A DNA stretch of 64,000 nt from Paraglaciecola sp. L3A3 (GCF_009796765.1 NZ_CP047023.1:3269501-3333500), one strand, 5' to 3'. Counted from the first letter of the stretch, positions 18,147 to 28,233 are shown. Notes: generated by a model from the sequence alone, not told the origin. Numbers and translations: made by a program.

Positions 18147-19670
18147 TTGACCAACACAACAAAGAAAATAGTGGTATTAGGGGGAGGCACAGCCGGCTGG
18201 GTAACAGCCTCAATATTGTCCAAAAATTTAGCGCAAACTAATTATACCGTCACATTAATTGAATCAGACACAATACAGCCAATTGGCGTAGGAGAAGCCA
18301 GTATTCCACCTATATATTCACTAATAGAATATTTGGAATTAAATGATAGTGATCTGATCACTAAAGTTGACGGTAGTTTTAAGTATGGTATTCATTTTGA
18401 AAACTGGTCAAAACCAGGCGAGCAATATATGCATGCATTTGGCGAACTGGGGACTAAAGTTGATCAAATACCATTTTTAGATTTTTGGTTTAGAACGGCT
18501 CATAAAACCGGTAGTACAAGTATTACTCCATTTTTCCCTTCTGCGGTAGCTGCTTACAACAACAGGTTTGCGCCACCGGCCCCTAAACCTAAAGATGCAG
18601 ACGACAAAGGGTTTTATCCATTGTGTAATTTGTCTTTTGCATTGCACTTTGATGCAAGCCTTATGGCCAAATACTTACAAGATTTTAGTGTTAAAAATGG
18701 AATTGAACATATCACTGCAACAGTTAAGGATGTGCAATTATCCCCTACGGGTGATATTTCCAGTTTAACCTTAGATAATGATGTACAAATAGATGGCGAT
18801 CTATTCATCGACTGTTCGGGAAGTGTAGGCCGTTTAATCCAACAAGAGTTAGGTCAACAAATTGAAGATTGGACAGAGTTTTTACCTTGCGACAAAGCGA
18901 TTGCAGTACAAACCAAAAATGAATCGCATTCTCTGGCTTCTTATACTAAAGCCATTGCAATGCAAGCAGGTTGGCGTTGGCAAATTCCCTTACAAACTCG
19001 AACCGGTAATGGTTATGTATATTGCAGCAAATACATCTCTGACCAAGAAGCACGGCAAGAATTAATGTCTCAACTTGATGGAGAAGCGATCACCGAACCT
19101 AGGATCATTCCCTTTAAAACTGGCTGCTTAACCAAACCTTGGTACAAAAACTGCGTCGCCATAGGGCTATCCAGTGGTTTTATGGAACCTATGGAGTCAA
19201 CCAGCATTCATCTAATTTATAGGTATGCCTTATTGCTTAGAGAACAACTAGATGAAGGTAATTGGCACGATAGTAAAATGTTTAATACCACTTTTGCATT
19301 TCAAACCCAAGGAATTAGAGACTTTCTCGTCTTGCACTACCACGTAAACCAAAGAGATGACTCAAAGTTTTGGAAGGATTGCAAAACAATGACAATACCT
19401 AAAGAACTAGAATTACGTTTAGCAGAATTTTCTAAAACAGGTTATATCAATATTGATCCCCGTGAGTTGTTTAGTTTCGAAAGTTGGGTGCAAATATTAA
19501 TTGGCCAAAAATACCTGGATAGTTATGAACGTTTTTCACTGCCAGGCGTATCGGGAGAAGCGGCGGCCCAAGTATTAAAAAATGTACATTCAGCAATTCA
19601 AAATGAGGTGGCTAAACTTCCAGCTCACAGTGATTTTCTAAACAATTTAAAAGCCAAATATTCGAGTTAA
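18147..19670 (+). CDS. flavin-dependent halogenase-like protein H3 (paralogue of H2)
   Basis: 507 residues, the same length as H2 and similar over the whole protein. The PrnA-family hallmarks are all present: GGGTAGW (12-18), GVGEASIPP, FKYGIHFENW with Lys79, GWRWQIPLQTRTGNG, and FMEPMESTSIHL with the conserved Glu. The TTG start with GAGGAG upstream is as in H2. The C-terminal AKLPAHSDFL motif is shared with H2 and resembles the MP.H..YL and LP.H..FI endings of H1 and H5. It converges on H4, with only three bases between stop codons and no obvious terminator between them. Since H2 has the GNV deviation, H3 is the more canonical copy. Substrate unknown. Confidence 0.85.
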   Translation: MTNTTKKIVVLGGGTAGWVTASILSKNLAQTNYTVTLIESDTIQPIGVGEASIPPIYSLIEYLELNDSDLITKVDGSFKYGIHFENWSKPGEQYMHAFGELGTKVDQIPFLDFWFRTAHKTGSTSITPFFPSAVAAYNNRFAPPAPKPKDADDKGFYPLCNLSFALHFDASLMAKYLQDFSVKNGIEHITATVKDVQLSPTGDISSLTLDNDVQIDGDLFIDCSGSVGRLIQQELGQQIEDWTEFLPCDKAIAVQTKNESHSLASYTKAIAMQAGWRWQIPLQTRTGNGYVYCSKYISDQEARQELMSQLDGEAITEPRIIPFKTGCLTKPWYKNCVAIGLSSGFMEPMESTSIHLIYRYALLLREQLDEGNWHDSKMFNTTFAFQTQGIRDFLVLHYHVNQRDDSKFWKDCKTMTIPKELELRLAEFSKTGYINIDPRELFSFESWVQILIGQKYLDSYERFSLPGVSGEAAAQVLKNVHSAIQNEVAKLPAHSDFLNNLKAKYSS

Positions 19671-19673
19671 TTA

Positions 19674-21179
19674 TTAGCCCCTATTGTTAGAGCTTAATGG
19701 AAAGAAATGGGTATGGCTGCCAATTTCTTTCCTTAAATCTTTAAGTACTTGTTGAGCTTGGAGATGAGGATTTTCCTGTGCGACATTAAGTTCAGGAAAT
19801 ACTCCCATGCCTGCCAGTAACACATGCCAAGACATTGACGAGTAATATTGTGTTACTTGTTGGTGATTAAGCTCAGCATCTAAATCGCCACCATTACACC
19901 AAACTTCCATTGCGGCTTGTAACCGATCTGATATTTTAATGTCGTTTCGACAGGCTTTCCAATACTCACTGTCGTCTCGACTATTTGTTAAATAATGCAG
20001 CACAATGTAATCACGAATATGTTCAAACACATGATTAACCCCGTGATTAAAAAAATCTTGATATTGGTTTGTATAGTTACCACGTTCATATTGCACAATA
20101 AATTGCTCAATCGACAACTGTACTATGTGTAAAGCAGTTGCCTCTAATGGCTCAATAAATCCCTGAGATAATCCAATAGCTACACAGTTTTTATGCCAAT
20201 GTTTTTCCAAGCGGCCTACTTTCATTTTAAGGTGCCTTGCATCTGTATTACCGTCAGTAGCATTGATAGCTTGCCTTAATTCCTGCTCAGCTAAATCTGC
20301 AGACAAAAAATCACTACTATATACATAACCATTTCCGGTTCTGGAAGTCAGGGGGATATCCCACTTCCAACCTGTACTTAACGCTGTTGAAACGGTGTGA
20401 GGGGCATACTGCTCTTTTTTCACCGTCGCTATAGCTACGGCCGAATCATTAAATAAGTTATCTTTGAAGGAATTAAACTCAACACCTAATGTTTCTTGTA
20501 TAAGCAGCGCTTTAAAACCGGTGCAATCAACAAATATATCGGCCTCTATTGTGCGCCCTGCTTTAGTAGTTACTGAAGCAATCTCCCCTGAATTGCCTAA
20601 ATTCACCTGATTGACTTCATCAACTACATGCTTCACTCCTAGTGTTGCTGCATGCTGTTTTAAAAACGCACCTAGTTTGGTAGCGTCAAAATGGTAGGCG
20701 TATATAGAGCTAACTTTAGATTGATTATTTGAAACGGGTAAACGACCCTGCTTAATCAATTCGGCCTGTAAAAAGTAGCTATTAGGGTGAGCATCTACAT
20801 GATAATTAGCATGTCTTAACATAGTGACCTGTTTAAACACATCGAAGCTATTTGCATCTAACGAGCTTGTGAAAGGGTGAAAGTAACTTGAATGGCCATT
20901 TTTTGTAGACCAATTGTCAAACGTAATTCCGCCTTTGTATGTAGCATGGCATGCCGGCATCCATTCTTGCTCACTTATGCCTAAGGTATCGAAGAACCTC
21001 TTTATATAGGGTGTTGAGCCTTCGCCCACTCCAACTGTAGGAATATTGCTAGACTCCAGCAGTGAAATGTTAAAACCTTGTGAAGAAAGTGATTTTGCTA
21101 ATAAATTAGCTGTCATCCATCCTGCAGTCCCACCGCCCACAATTAGGATATTTTTTTCAGAAGATGTGTTTTTTTTCAT
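19674..21179 (-). CDS. flavin-dependent halogenase-like protein H4
   Basis: 501 residues, the most divergent of the five copies but with every PrnA-family mark: VGGGTAGW (15-21), GVGEGSTPY, YKGGITFDNW with Lys82 in the catalytic lysine position, GWKWDIPLTSRTGNG, and FIEPLEATALH with the conserved Glu. The EWMP segment before the lysine motif is also seen in true tryptophan halogenases such as PrnA. The C-terminus ends SHTHFFPLSSNNRG. The ATG start has only a weak ribosome site (CTGAG). It converges on H3 and is divergent from TBDR2 across 793 bases. A second gene of this type once existed next to H2; only its tail remains at 16112-16201. Confidence 0.85.
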   Translation of the reverse strand: MKKNTSSEKNILIVGGGTAGWMTANLLAKSLSSQGFNISLLESSNIPTVGVGEGSTPYIKRFFDTLGISEQEWMPACHATYKGGITFDNWSTKNGHSSYFHPFTSSLDANSFDVFKQVTMLRHANYHVDAHPNSYFLQAELIKQGRLPVSNNQSKVSSIYAYHFDATKLGAFLKQHAATLGVKHVVDEVNQVNLGNSGEIASVTTKAGRTIEADIFVDCTGFKALLIQETLGVEFNSFKDNLFNDSAVAIATVKKEQYAPHTVSTALSTGWKWDIPLTSRTGNGYVYSSDFLSADLAEQELRQAINATDGNTDARHLKMKVGRLEKHWHKNCVAIGLSQGFIEPLEATALHIVQLSIEQFIVQYERGNYTNQYQDFFNHGVNHVFEHIRDYIVLHYLTNSRDDSEYWKACRNDIKISDRLQAAMEVWCNGGDLDAELNHQQVTQYYSSMSWHVLLAGMGVFPELNVAQENPHLQAQQVLKDLRKEIGSHTHFFPLSSNNRG

Positions 21180-21972
21180 GGCTCAGAATTTACACTTTTA
21201 ATAGTTATATAATCAACATAGCGTTATTGCGCAGTATTTAATACTCCATACATGCACATTGTGTGAATCCACCAAGACTCAGCAATCTGACAGTACAACA
21301 ACAATATTTCGTTATCAAGGCTTCAATTAGCAAGACCTAACATCAGTAAATAAATGATATTAAAAGTTATTTTAATTCAGTTTTATGCTGAGTTCGATAC
21401 ACAGAATGAACTAGATTAAACACCTTCATAGCGCTAGAACTTCAATATTACACAAATAGATTAAAACTGAGAGTACAGCCACCTTGTGGCTGACTATTTC
21501 ACCAATCAACGGCATCTTGCCTATAACAGCATGCCAGCACGCATAAAAAACAACCAAAGGTGCGTGTTTAAAAAGTTAAATTTACAGGCAAATCAATATT
21601 AACAATGTTATTTAGTATTATTTCACTGTAAACACAGAATGCTATAAAAAGGTAAAAAAAACATTAAAACAAACTAAATACAAGCAGCTTAAGAGTGTAT
21701 TGCTGTGTTCCTTACAATCATTAACATACGTATTTTTGTAAAAGAATTGTTGACTTAATTAACACTTATCAATATTGTTAACAATCTCCTATGCTGATAA
21801 ATTGTTTTACGCTACTTTAGCTATAATCAACTAGGTGATATTTATATACGATAAATTAGTTTTGAATTTAAAATAATTAAATCATAAAAACACAATATTT
21901 AGAGAAACGCTGAAAACGGCAAATATAGAGTCAGCTGCGATCAGAGTTAAAACCGTCTACTCGGAGGCATAC
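21180..21972. other. intergenic control region between H4 and TBDR2
   Basis: About 790 AT-rich bases with no convincing gene. On the right side it carries a possible TBDR2 promoter: TTGACT at 21750-21755, 17 bases, TATTGT at 21773-21778, with the palindrome overlapping the -10. I could not identify an H4 promoter on the left. Confidence 0.55.
21774..21785. promoter_or_regulatory. putative operator ATTGTTAACAAT of TBDR2, overlapping a -10 box
   Basis: A perfect 12-base palindrome overlapping the likely -10 element (21773-21778) of a TTGACT/17/TATTGT promoter. Its position would suit a repressor that blocks RNA polymerase. It has the same core as the sites at sapC, H1 and TBDR1. Confidence 0.6.
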
Positions 21973-24900
21973 ATGAATAATACACGAATGAAGTTCAAGC
22001 TTAGTGCTTTGACATTAGCTATGTTAGCTAGTGGTTCGGTCGCTTATGCGGCTGAAAACGAAATTCAAGAAGCTGAAGTGGCAGGTGTTAAAACCAGTCA
22101 AGTCGCAAGCAATGACACAATAAATGAAAATGATGATGAAACAGAGATCATTGAAGTAACTGGCTTTAAAGGCAGCTTACTAAAATCAATGGCCCAAAAA
22201 CGATTAAGCGGAAACGTTTCTGATTCGATTTTTGCCGAAGACATTGGTAAATCTACCGACCAAAACATCGCTGATGCTCTATCACGGGTAACCGGTGTAT
22301 CTGTACAAAGTACAGATGGTGAAGGAACTATGGTCACGGTTCGTGGTGCTAACCCGAACCAAAACGTCATTAGTTTGAATGGTGTGACACTTACTACCGC
22401 TGATTTTAACCAATCGGTAGATTTAAGTGCTTTCTCTTCTGACGTATTGTCTAGTATTAATGTTGTTAAAACCCCAAGTGCTGATCACGATGAAGGTTCA
22501 CTAGGTGCATCAATTCAACTTAATACAGTTAAACCATTAGACATCAGTAAAGATGTGCGTCGTTTAACCTTGCAAGGTCGTTACAATGAATTCTCCGAAA
22601 AAGGTGACTATAAGCTTTCAGGTACGTTTTCTCACAAATTGTTAGATGAAACCTTAGGCATTTTGATTACCGCTGTAGATGAAACCTCATCTATTCGTCG
22701 CGATCAAATGAGTATTAACGAATATGATGTAGTTACTGGACATGTAGCAAGGGATCTAGACGGTAATATCATAAATGATTTCTCCGTATTAGCTGCTAAA
22801 GGAATCGAGTATTCTTTATTCACTAACGAGCGTAATCGTCAGGGATTAGATGCCTCTATACAATACCTACCCACAGATGACACTAACATCGTTTTAAACC
22901 TTAATTGGGCGAAACAAGATGTAGTGGACACCAACCACGGGGTCAATATTCGCCCTAACAACCACCTACCAAATTACGAAGAAGGTATATACAATCCGAC
23001 TTCGGCCGGTGGTGGTGAAGACAACTATCCGACTTACTCAGATCCGCAAGAAGATTGGTGGGTAGTAGACACTGAGTCAAGAAACTTAGTTAAGAACACT
23101 AACCGTTTTGCTGACGGCGGTATGCAACGTCGAAATGGTGGCGGTACCACAGTAAACAAAGTAGCCAACTTAAATATTTCTCAATACATTACTGAAGACT
23201 TTAAAGTTGAAGTTGGCCTAAACTATTCTGAAACTCACTTAGAGCCTACTAATACAGTGTCTATGAACCTGTTAAACAGCTATGGCGTTCAATCACAAGT
23301 AAAAGCGCGAGCTGATGCTTTCGGCACTCCACATACAGGTATCCAACCAGCTGGCTACGATTGTACAAGTGGTTTATGTGAAATGGTCTTTGGTGATGGT
23401 TATGCATCTTTGATGGATCCTGAAGACAATGGCGATAACATGGGGCGTTCAGCCTTTAACCCAGACGATATCGCGGCACAAGCAGTGAATTGGATGTCCT
23501 TAAGTGACCGTGAAGTAAAAGACACTCAGAAGACCGCGTTTGTAGATTTTGATTACGACATGGATTTTGCTGGTATTACTAAAATTGAGTTTGGTGCAAA
23601 GTGGTCAGAGCGTGATAAATATGTTGATGACCAAAATGGTCAATTCCGTACGACAGTAGAGCCAGTAGTGGTGGTGCGTTATGACCCAGAAGGAAACGCT
23701 ATCGGTCTGAAAGGTATAGTAGCTGGCGACGGAATCAATACTATTAGCGCCGCTAACTTTATTTCTGATGAAACATTCCCAGTAGATAACTTTATGTCTA
23801 CTTTCGGTATTTCACGTAACAATATTACCGATGGTTGGACCATGGTTGATGACCAAAAGCTTATCGAAATGGCTTACGGTATTGATGGCAACAACATAGA
23901 AGTAGATGACTCTCGTACTCGCCAAGCTATTTTAGAAAACACTGCCGCTTACTTTAAAGCCAATTTTGAATACCTAGATGGAAAACTAACCGGTGATGTG
24001 GGTATTCGTTATGTGAAGACTGAGCTTGAAACCTCTGGTAGTTCAGGAGCTAAATTCGCTAGTACCAACTTAAACCGTTACTTCGATCCATTTGTGTGGA
24101 AAGAGTTACGTAATCCAAATTTAGAAAGTTGTAACACAGACAACTTGTATGACCCCAACGGACAAGCCTTAATGCGCGAAAACCGTATTGACGGCATAGG
24201 TTGGGATAGAACAACTGATCCAGAAAATCCTACCCGTATTCCTCAAGACCCAGCGGGTTACCCTTGTTTTGATTGGCGTACAACCCAAAACGCCAGCCAA
24301 AGTGGCGCTTGGTGGAACTGGCGCCATAGTGATCCATCAACATTGGTAAATGATATTTTTACCGATGATCCTGATGCAAACATCGACAACAGTTTACGTA
24401 CTTTCAAAACACGCGGAACTAACACTTATGATTTATTTTTACCTAGCTTAAACCTAAATTATCAAATGTCTCAGGACTTAATTGGCCGTTTTGCCGTGTC
24501 AAAAACCATGTCCCGTCCGCCAATTGATAGTTTAAAACCAGGCTTCCAATTAAACGAAGGTATTTGGGGTGATCCTGGTCTATCCACGCGAGGTTCCAAC
24601 ATTACACTAAACAACCCTAAGTTGTTACCACAAGAGTCTATCAATTTAGATTTATCTTTGGAGTGGTACTTTAATCCTAGCAGCATGGTATCTGTAGCTA
24701 TATTCAATAAAGACATGTCTGACTTTATTGAAGAAGAATCGTCGGTGGTATACGTAGATGATTTACGGGACAAAGATTTAACTGATTATGATGCCGGTAA
24801 CTTGATCATAAGCGAAGAGCAGATCCGTGAGTATTTTGCTGTTAATCCAACAGGTTTTACAAGTATTGGAAATGCAGCTTGTGCGCCGGCTAGGGCAGCA

Positions 24901-25560
24901 GTAAACCAAGTAAGTAATGATTGGTTTTATGATGATTCTGACTTAATCAATTACTGTGGTAGATATGACGCACGCCGTTCTATTAACGGTGTGGGCGCAA
25001 CTATTACCGGTATCGAACTTTCTTATTCACAAGTTTATGATTTCTTACCGGGAATTTGGAGTGGTTTAGGTACTACCATGAACTATACCTACCAAGAGTC
25101 TAAGACAGACGAACAAGAGTCTACTATTGAAGAAGGTAAAATTTTACCTGAGTTTCCACAAGCATGGACACCTAAACATAGTTACAATGCGACGGTTTTC
25201 TGGGAACAAGACGGACACCAAATTCGTTTAGCTTACCGAGGTAAGTCTGATGAATTAGTGGATCGCTTTAGTAACGAAGGTTCAGTATGGCAAGAAGGTA
25301 ATGGCACGCTTGATTTATCGGCGAGTTACCAGATATCGAACGATATTCGGGTTTCTTTCCAAGCCATTAATGTGACTAACGAAGAAACAAGACGTTACTA
25401 CACCAGTCGTGAACATGATTTAGGTGATGTAGATGCGCAAGGCAATTCAATTCTGTTTAACGAGGGTAATGCCCTTAATGATGATGCAGATACAAGCAGA
25501 ACTTCGCTATTGCAGTTTAGCGGCCGAACTTACCGTTTAGACCTACGTGTTAACTTCTAG
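21973..25560 (+). CDS. TonB-dependent receptor TBDR2
   Basis: 1,195 residues. The signal peptide MNNTRMKFKLSALTLAMLAS... is cut near VAYA-AEN. An acidic spacer leads to a TonB-box-like IIEVTG, then the plug (KSTDQNIADALSRVTGVSV, VTVRGANPNQNVISLNG) and a barrel ending TYRLDLRVNF. It is clearly paralogous to TBDR1 across the plug and much of the barrel, including a GYDCTSG...C loop shared with TBDR1 (GYDCTTGVTC), which may form a disulfide. There is no STN domain. GGAGG lies five bases before the ATG. LP2 follows after 17 bases and is surely co-transcribed. The ligand is unknown; the linked CBM-like lipoprotein points to a glycan or glycoconjugate. Confidence 0.9.
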   Translation: MNNTRMKFKLSALTLAMLASGSVAYAAENEIQEAEVAGVKTSQVASNDTINENDDETEIIEVTGFKGSLLKSMAQKRLSGNVSDSIFAEDIGKSTDQNIADALSRVTGVSVQSTDGEGTMVTVRGANPNQNVISLNGVTLTTADFNQSVDLSAFSSDVLSSINVVKTPSADHDEGSLGASIQLNTVKPLDISKDVRRLTLQGRYNEFSEKGDYKLSGTFSHKLLDETLGILITAVDETSSIRRDQMSINEYDVVTGHVARDLDGNIINDFSVLAAKGIEYSLFTNERNRQGLDASIQYLPTDDTNIVLNLNWAKQDVVDTNHGVNIRPNNHLPNYEEGIYNPTSAGGGEDNYPTYSDPQEDWWVVDTESRNLVKNTNRFADGGMQRRNGGGTTVNKVANLNISQYITEDFKVEVGLNYSETHLEPTNTVSMNLLNSYGVQSQVKARADAFGTPHTGIQPAGYDCTSGLCEMVFGDGYASLMDPEDNGDNMGRSAFNPDDIAAQAVNWMSLSDREVKDTQKTAFVDFDYDMDFAGITKIEFGAKWSERDKYVDDQNGQFRTTVEPVVVVRYDPEGNAIGLKGIVAGDGINTISAANFISDETFPVDNFMSTFGISRNNITDGWTMVDDQKLIEMAYGIDGNNIEVDDSRTRQAILENTAAYFKANFEYLDGKLTGDVGIRYVKTELETSGSSGAKFASTNLNRYFDPFVWKELRNPNLESCNTDNLYDPNGQALMRENRIDGIGWDRTTDPENPTRIPQDPAGYPCFDWRTTQNASQSGAWWNWRHSDPSTLVNDIFTDDPDANIDNSLRTFKTRGTNTYDLFLPSLNLNYQMSQDLIGRFAVSKTMSRPPIDSLKPGFQLNEGIWGDPGLSTRGSNITLNNPKLLPQESINLDLSLEWYFNPSSMVSVAIFNKDMSDFIEEESSVVYVDDLRDKDLTDYDAGNLIISEEQIREYFAVNPTGFTSIGNAACAPARAAVNQVSNDWFYDDSDLINYCGRYDARRSINGVGATITGIELSYSQVYDFLPGIWSGLGTTMNYTYQESKTDEQESTIEEGKILPEFPQAWTPKHSYNATVFWEQDGHQIRLAYRGKSDELVDRFSNEGSVWQEGNGTLDLSASYQISNDIRVSFQAINVTNEETRRYYTSREHDLGDVDAQGNSILFNEGNALNDDADTSRTSLLQFSGRTYRLDLRVNF

Positions 25561-25577
25561 AGTGAAGGATGATTAAA

Positions 25578-28118
25578 ATGAAATTTAAATATAAAAATCT
25601 ATTAGTTCCAGCCATCATGACCGCACTATATGGTTGCGGTGGAGGATCTGATAATAAAGATATTGTTAAAATAGAAAATAAAACTGCCCCTATTTTGGAT
25701 GCATCTGCTCTTTTAGTTGAAGGTAATAGCGACGCTGTTGCTTATGCTGATGATGTAATTAAGTGGATGACGTCTACCTATGACAATGCAGATGGCAAGA
25801 TGGAATGGGAATATCGTTTTAAGGAAAGTGCAGGTGACTTCCCAAGTAACGATGCAAGAAACCCTGAACCTGTTGCGCATATTGAAATTGATTTATTAAC
25901 GGGTATTACCGATGCTGACAACGGGTCTAACTTACAAGTTAAAGATGTTCAATTTGTGTGGGAAGGCCCAAATTGTTCAAGTACCGTTGCAATAGCACCA
26001 GTTTACCCTGAAATGTGTAATCCTATTTTAGAGGCACTGGGCTTAATTGACGCAGAAGGTAATATCGTTAATACCAGCTTTGAACAAGAAGAAGATATAC
26101 GTGAGTATCAAAACTTACCGATTACCAATGAAGTGATTTATGGTTTCCAAATCAAAGAAACCTCATTAATGGTAACACCCTCTGCCTTTGCACCTATTTT
26201 GATAAACGGACAAACATCCCAGCTTCACCTTATTTATAAAGTGACAGATGGTGTATCCACTATTGATAGACGTATTAAAGTTGTTATCGACGGTGAAGAT
26301 GCCGCACCTGTATTCCTTCAAAGGTTTATAGACAGCGATGAGGTAGTAATTGATCCAGATACTGGTGAAAGCATCCCTCAAAGCGAAATTTCAATATCGC
26401 TTTCTGAAAAATCAGCACCTGTTCGATTCAATATTGCACATGGTATTTATGATCAGGATATTGAAGATATTCAAGAGCTAATAGCTAAAAAAGGCGACTT
26501 AACCGAAATTTACGAGACAGCACATTATGCTGTAGAACGTTTAAGTATTATTGGTATAACAGGTCCAGCTGGTATGCCTGCAGGTGTGTTTAACGACGTA
26601 AATTCAGTTTCTAGATGGACAGAAGAACGTGGTGTGACAGAGTACACGGTAGAAATAGATCCAGCACCTTACGCTGATTTGTTAATTCGTGGAGAAGAAG
26701 TAGATTTAGAATTTACTTTTCAAGTTACAGATGGTAACAACACTGTTGACCGTAGTTTCTTCGTGAATATCAAAGGTGCAGATTTAGTTAATCCGCCGGA
26801 GTTCAATGAGCCGACAACAGAAGTATCGATGTCAACTTCAGCATTTACTTCTGTATTTAGTTTACAGTCCGGGGCAATTGACCTGGATGGCGACAATATG
26901 GAAGTGGTTGATTTTGTAGCAACTGCTGGTAGTGATGGTTATGGTGTTGATTTGTCTAATCCTAACGTGGTTAGAGTTGACCCATACGGGTTCTTAAACT
27001 TAGCACCAGGTGAAGAACAGGTATTAAGTTACACTTATAAGTTGACAGATGGTTTGTTCACATCAGAAGAGCATACATTAAACATTACGTTAACTGGTGC
27101 TAACCACAACCTTTTCCACAAAGCTGAGCCTGCTCACAATGGATTTGAAACAGGTAGCCTAGACGGAAGTGCTTGGATGGGTGGAGACGGCGTTGTCTCC
27201 GTTGCCGCTGAAGCAGCTGCTGTTGGTGAGTATGGTCTGAACGTATCGGCGGACAGTACCTTCTTTGAAATTGATCAAACAGGTATTGACCAAGGCAGAA
27301 TCGAAGAAGGTGATGATTACTACATCAACTTCTACGGTAAACAGACCACAGCTTGGGGCGGTGTACGTGTTACTTTTAATAAAAATGGCGACACCAGCGA
27401 TAGCTTCCAAATCGAAGAATCACCGAATGGCGGCACAACAAATTGGGTAGAACATACCTTAACCTATTTGGACGCTGACGAGTTCTTCCAGCAGGATTCA
27501 ACATTCGATGTGACTTATCGTTTAGCCACAGGTACATACGATAACTTCTCTTTAGTGAAGTTCGGATATGCTAAATCTCGCGATTTAGTCCCAGATGGTG
27601 TATTTACCTCTGGTACTGCAGGCGGTTGGGCTGTATCTGGAGATGTAACCCTAGCGGTTACTGAAGATGCTAATAAAGTTCAAAACTCAGACGACCTGCA
27701 ATATGGACTTGAAGCAGCAGGTGGCGCAGGTGGTGGTGTGCTTTATTTGGATTCAAACACCCTAATTCAAGGTGGGATCAAAAAAGGCATGCGTTATATC
27801 TTGCAGTTTGATTTACGCAACCCAACTTATGCGGGAATAAATGGAGCTGACCCCTCTCCACTACTAGCAAGAATAGTAGATGAAGAGTCGGGTAACTGGG
27901 TACGTAAAGGCGCATTTTCTAAACCAAGTGCAACTGCTTGGAATACCTACTCATATCACTTAAATACACAATCTGTTGGTACCGATTGGAACGGTAGTCA
28001 GTATGCAAGCGATGTAGAGTTTGATTGGGAAAATGCAAAAGTTCGCGTGGAAATTAATATTCCAGCTAACCAAACATTCTATATAGATAACGTTAAGTTA
28101 TTCCCAGTACCTCAGTAA
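25578..28118 (+). CDS. large lipoprotein LP2 with Ig/cadherin-like and CBM-like domains (TBDR2 partner)
   Basis: 846 residues from the ATG at 25578. An ATG three codons earlier abuts its own GAAGG, so the second ATG, with that GAAGG nine bases upstream, is preferred. MKFKYKNLLVPAIMTALYG-C is a lipobox signal. The mature protein has repeated beta domains with TDGVSTIDRRIKVVIDGEDAAP and TDGNNTVDRSFFVNIKG units (cadherin/Ig-like). Two C-terminal jelly-roll-like units end YDNFSLVKFG and FYIDNVKLFPVPQ, as in CBM4/9-like carbohydrate-binding domains. It is the counterpart of LP1, with the same place after a receptor. A surface ligand-binding role is inferred. No enzyme motif is seen. Confidence 0.7.
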   Translation: MKFKYKNLLVPAIMTALYGCGGGSDNKDIVKIENKTAPILDASALLVEGNSDAVAYADDVIKWMTSTYDNADGKMEWEYRFKESAGDFPSNDARNPEPVAHIEIDLLTGITDADNGSNLQVKDVQFVWEGPNCSSTVAIAPVYPEMCNPILEALGLIDAEGNIVNTSFEQEEDIREYQNLPITNEVIYGFQIKETSLMVTPSAFAPILINGQTSQLHLIYKVTDGVSTIDRRIKVVIDGEDAAPVFLQRFIDSDEVVIDPDTGESIPQSEISISLSEKSAPVRFNIAHGIYDQDIEDIQELIAKKGDLTEIYETAHYAVERLSIIGITGPAGMPAGVFNDVNSVSRWTEERGVTEYTVEIDPAPYADLLIRGEEVDLEFTFQVTDGNNTVDRSFFVNIKGADLVNPPEFNEPTTEVSMSTSAFTSVFSLQSGAIDLDGDNMEVVDFVATAGSDGYGVDLSNPNVVRVDPYGFLNLAPGEEQVLSYTYKLTDGLFTSEEHTLNITLTGANHNLFHKAEPAHNGFETGSLDGSAWMGGDGVVSVAAEAAAVGEYGLNVSADSTFFEIDQTGIDQGRIEEGDDYYINFYGKQTTAWGGVRVTFNKNGDTSDSFQIEESPNGGTTNWVEHTLTYLDADEFFQQDSTFDVTYRLATGTYDNFSLVKFGYAKSRDLVPDGVFTSGTAGGWAVSGDVTLAVTEDANKVQNSDDLQYGLEAAGGAGGGVLYLDSNTLIQGGIKKGMRYILQFDLRNPTYAGINGADPSPLLARIVDEESGNWVRKGAFSKPSATAWNTYSYHLNTQSVGTDWNGSQYASDVEFDWENAKVRVEINIPANQTFYIDNVKLFPVPQ

Positions 28119-28144
28119 TCTTAGATTTCTGATAAGCTAAATTT

Positions 28145-28173
28145 AAAGGCCTAGTGATTTTCACTAGGCCTTT
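28145..28173 (+). terminator. Rho-independent terminator after LP2
   Basis: A perfect 13-base stem (AAAGGCCTAGTGA at 28145-28157 with TCACTAGGCCTTT at 28161-28173), a three-base loop and a T-run. It separates the TBDR2-LP2 operon from H5, so H5 should have its own promoter or depend on read-through. Confidence 0.9.
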
Positions 28174-28233
28174 TTGTTAGCAAAGATAATCTTTACAATA
28201 AACCTATAATTTTAAAGTAAGTTAGAGAATACA

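Larger units (their letters stand above)
18040..19775. repeat. direct duplication, copy 2 (promoter, H3, end of H4)
   Basis: The complete form of the repeat described at 14491-16213. Here the converging H4 gene is intact. Copies are separated by the dioxygenase gene and the IS200 relic, about 1.8 kb. Confidence 0.8.
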
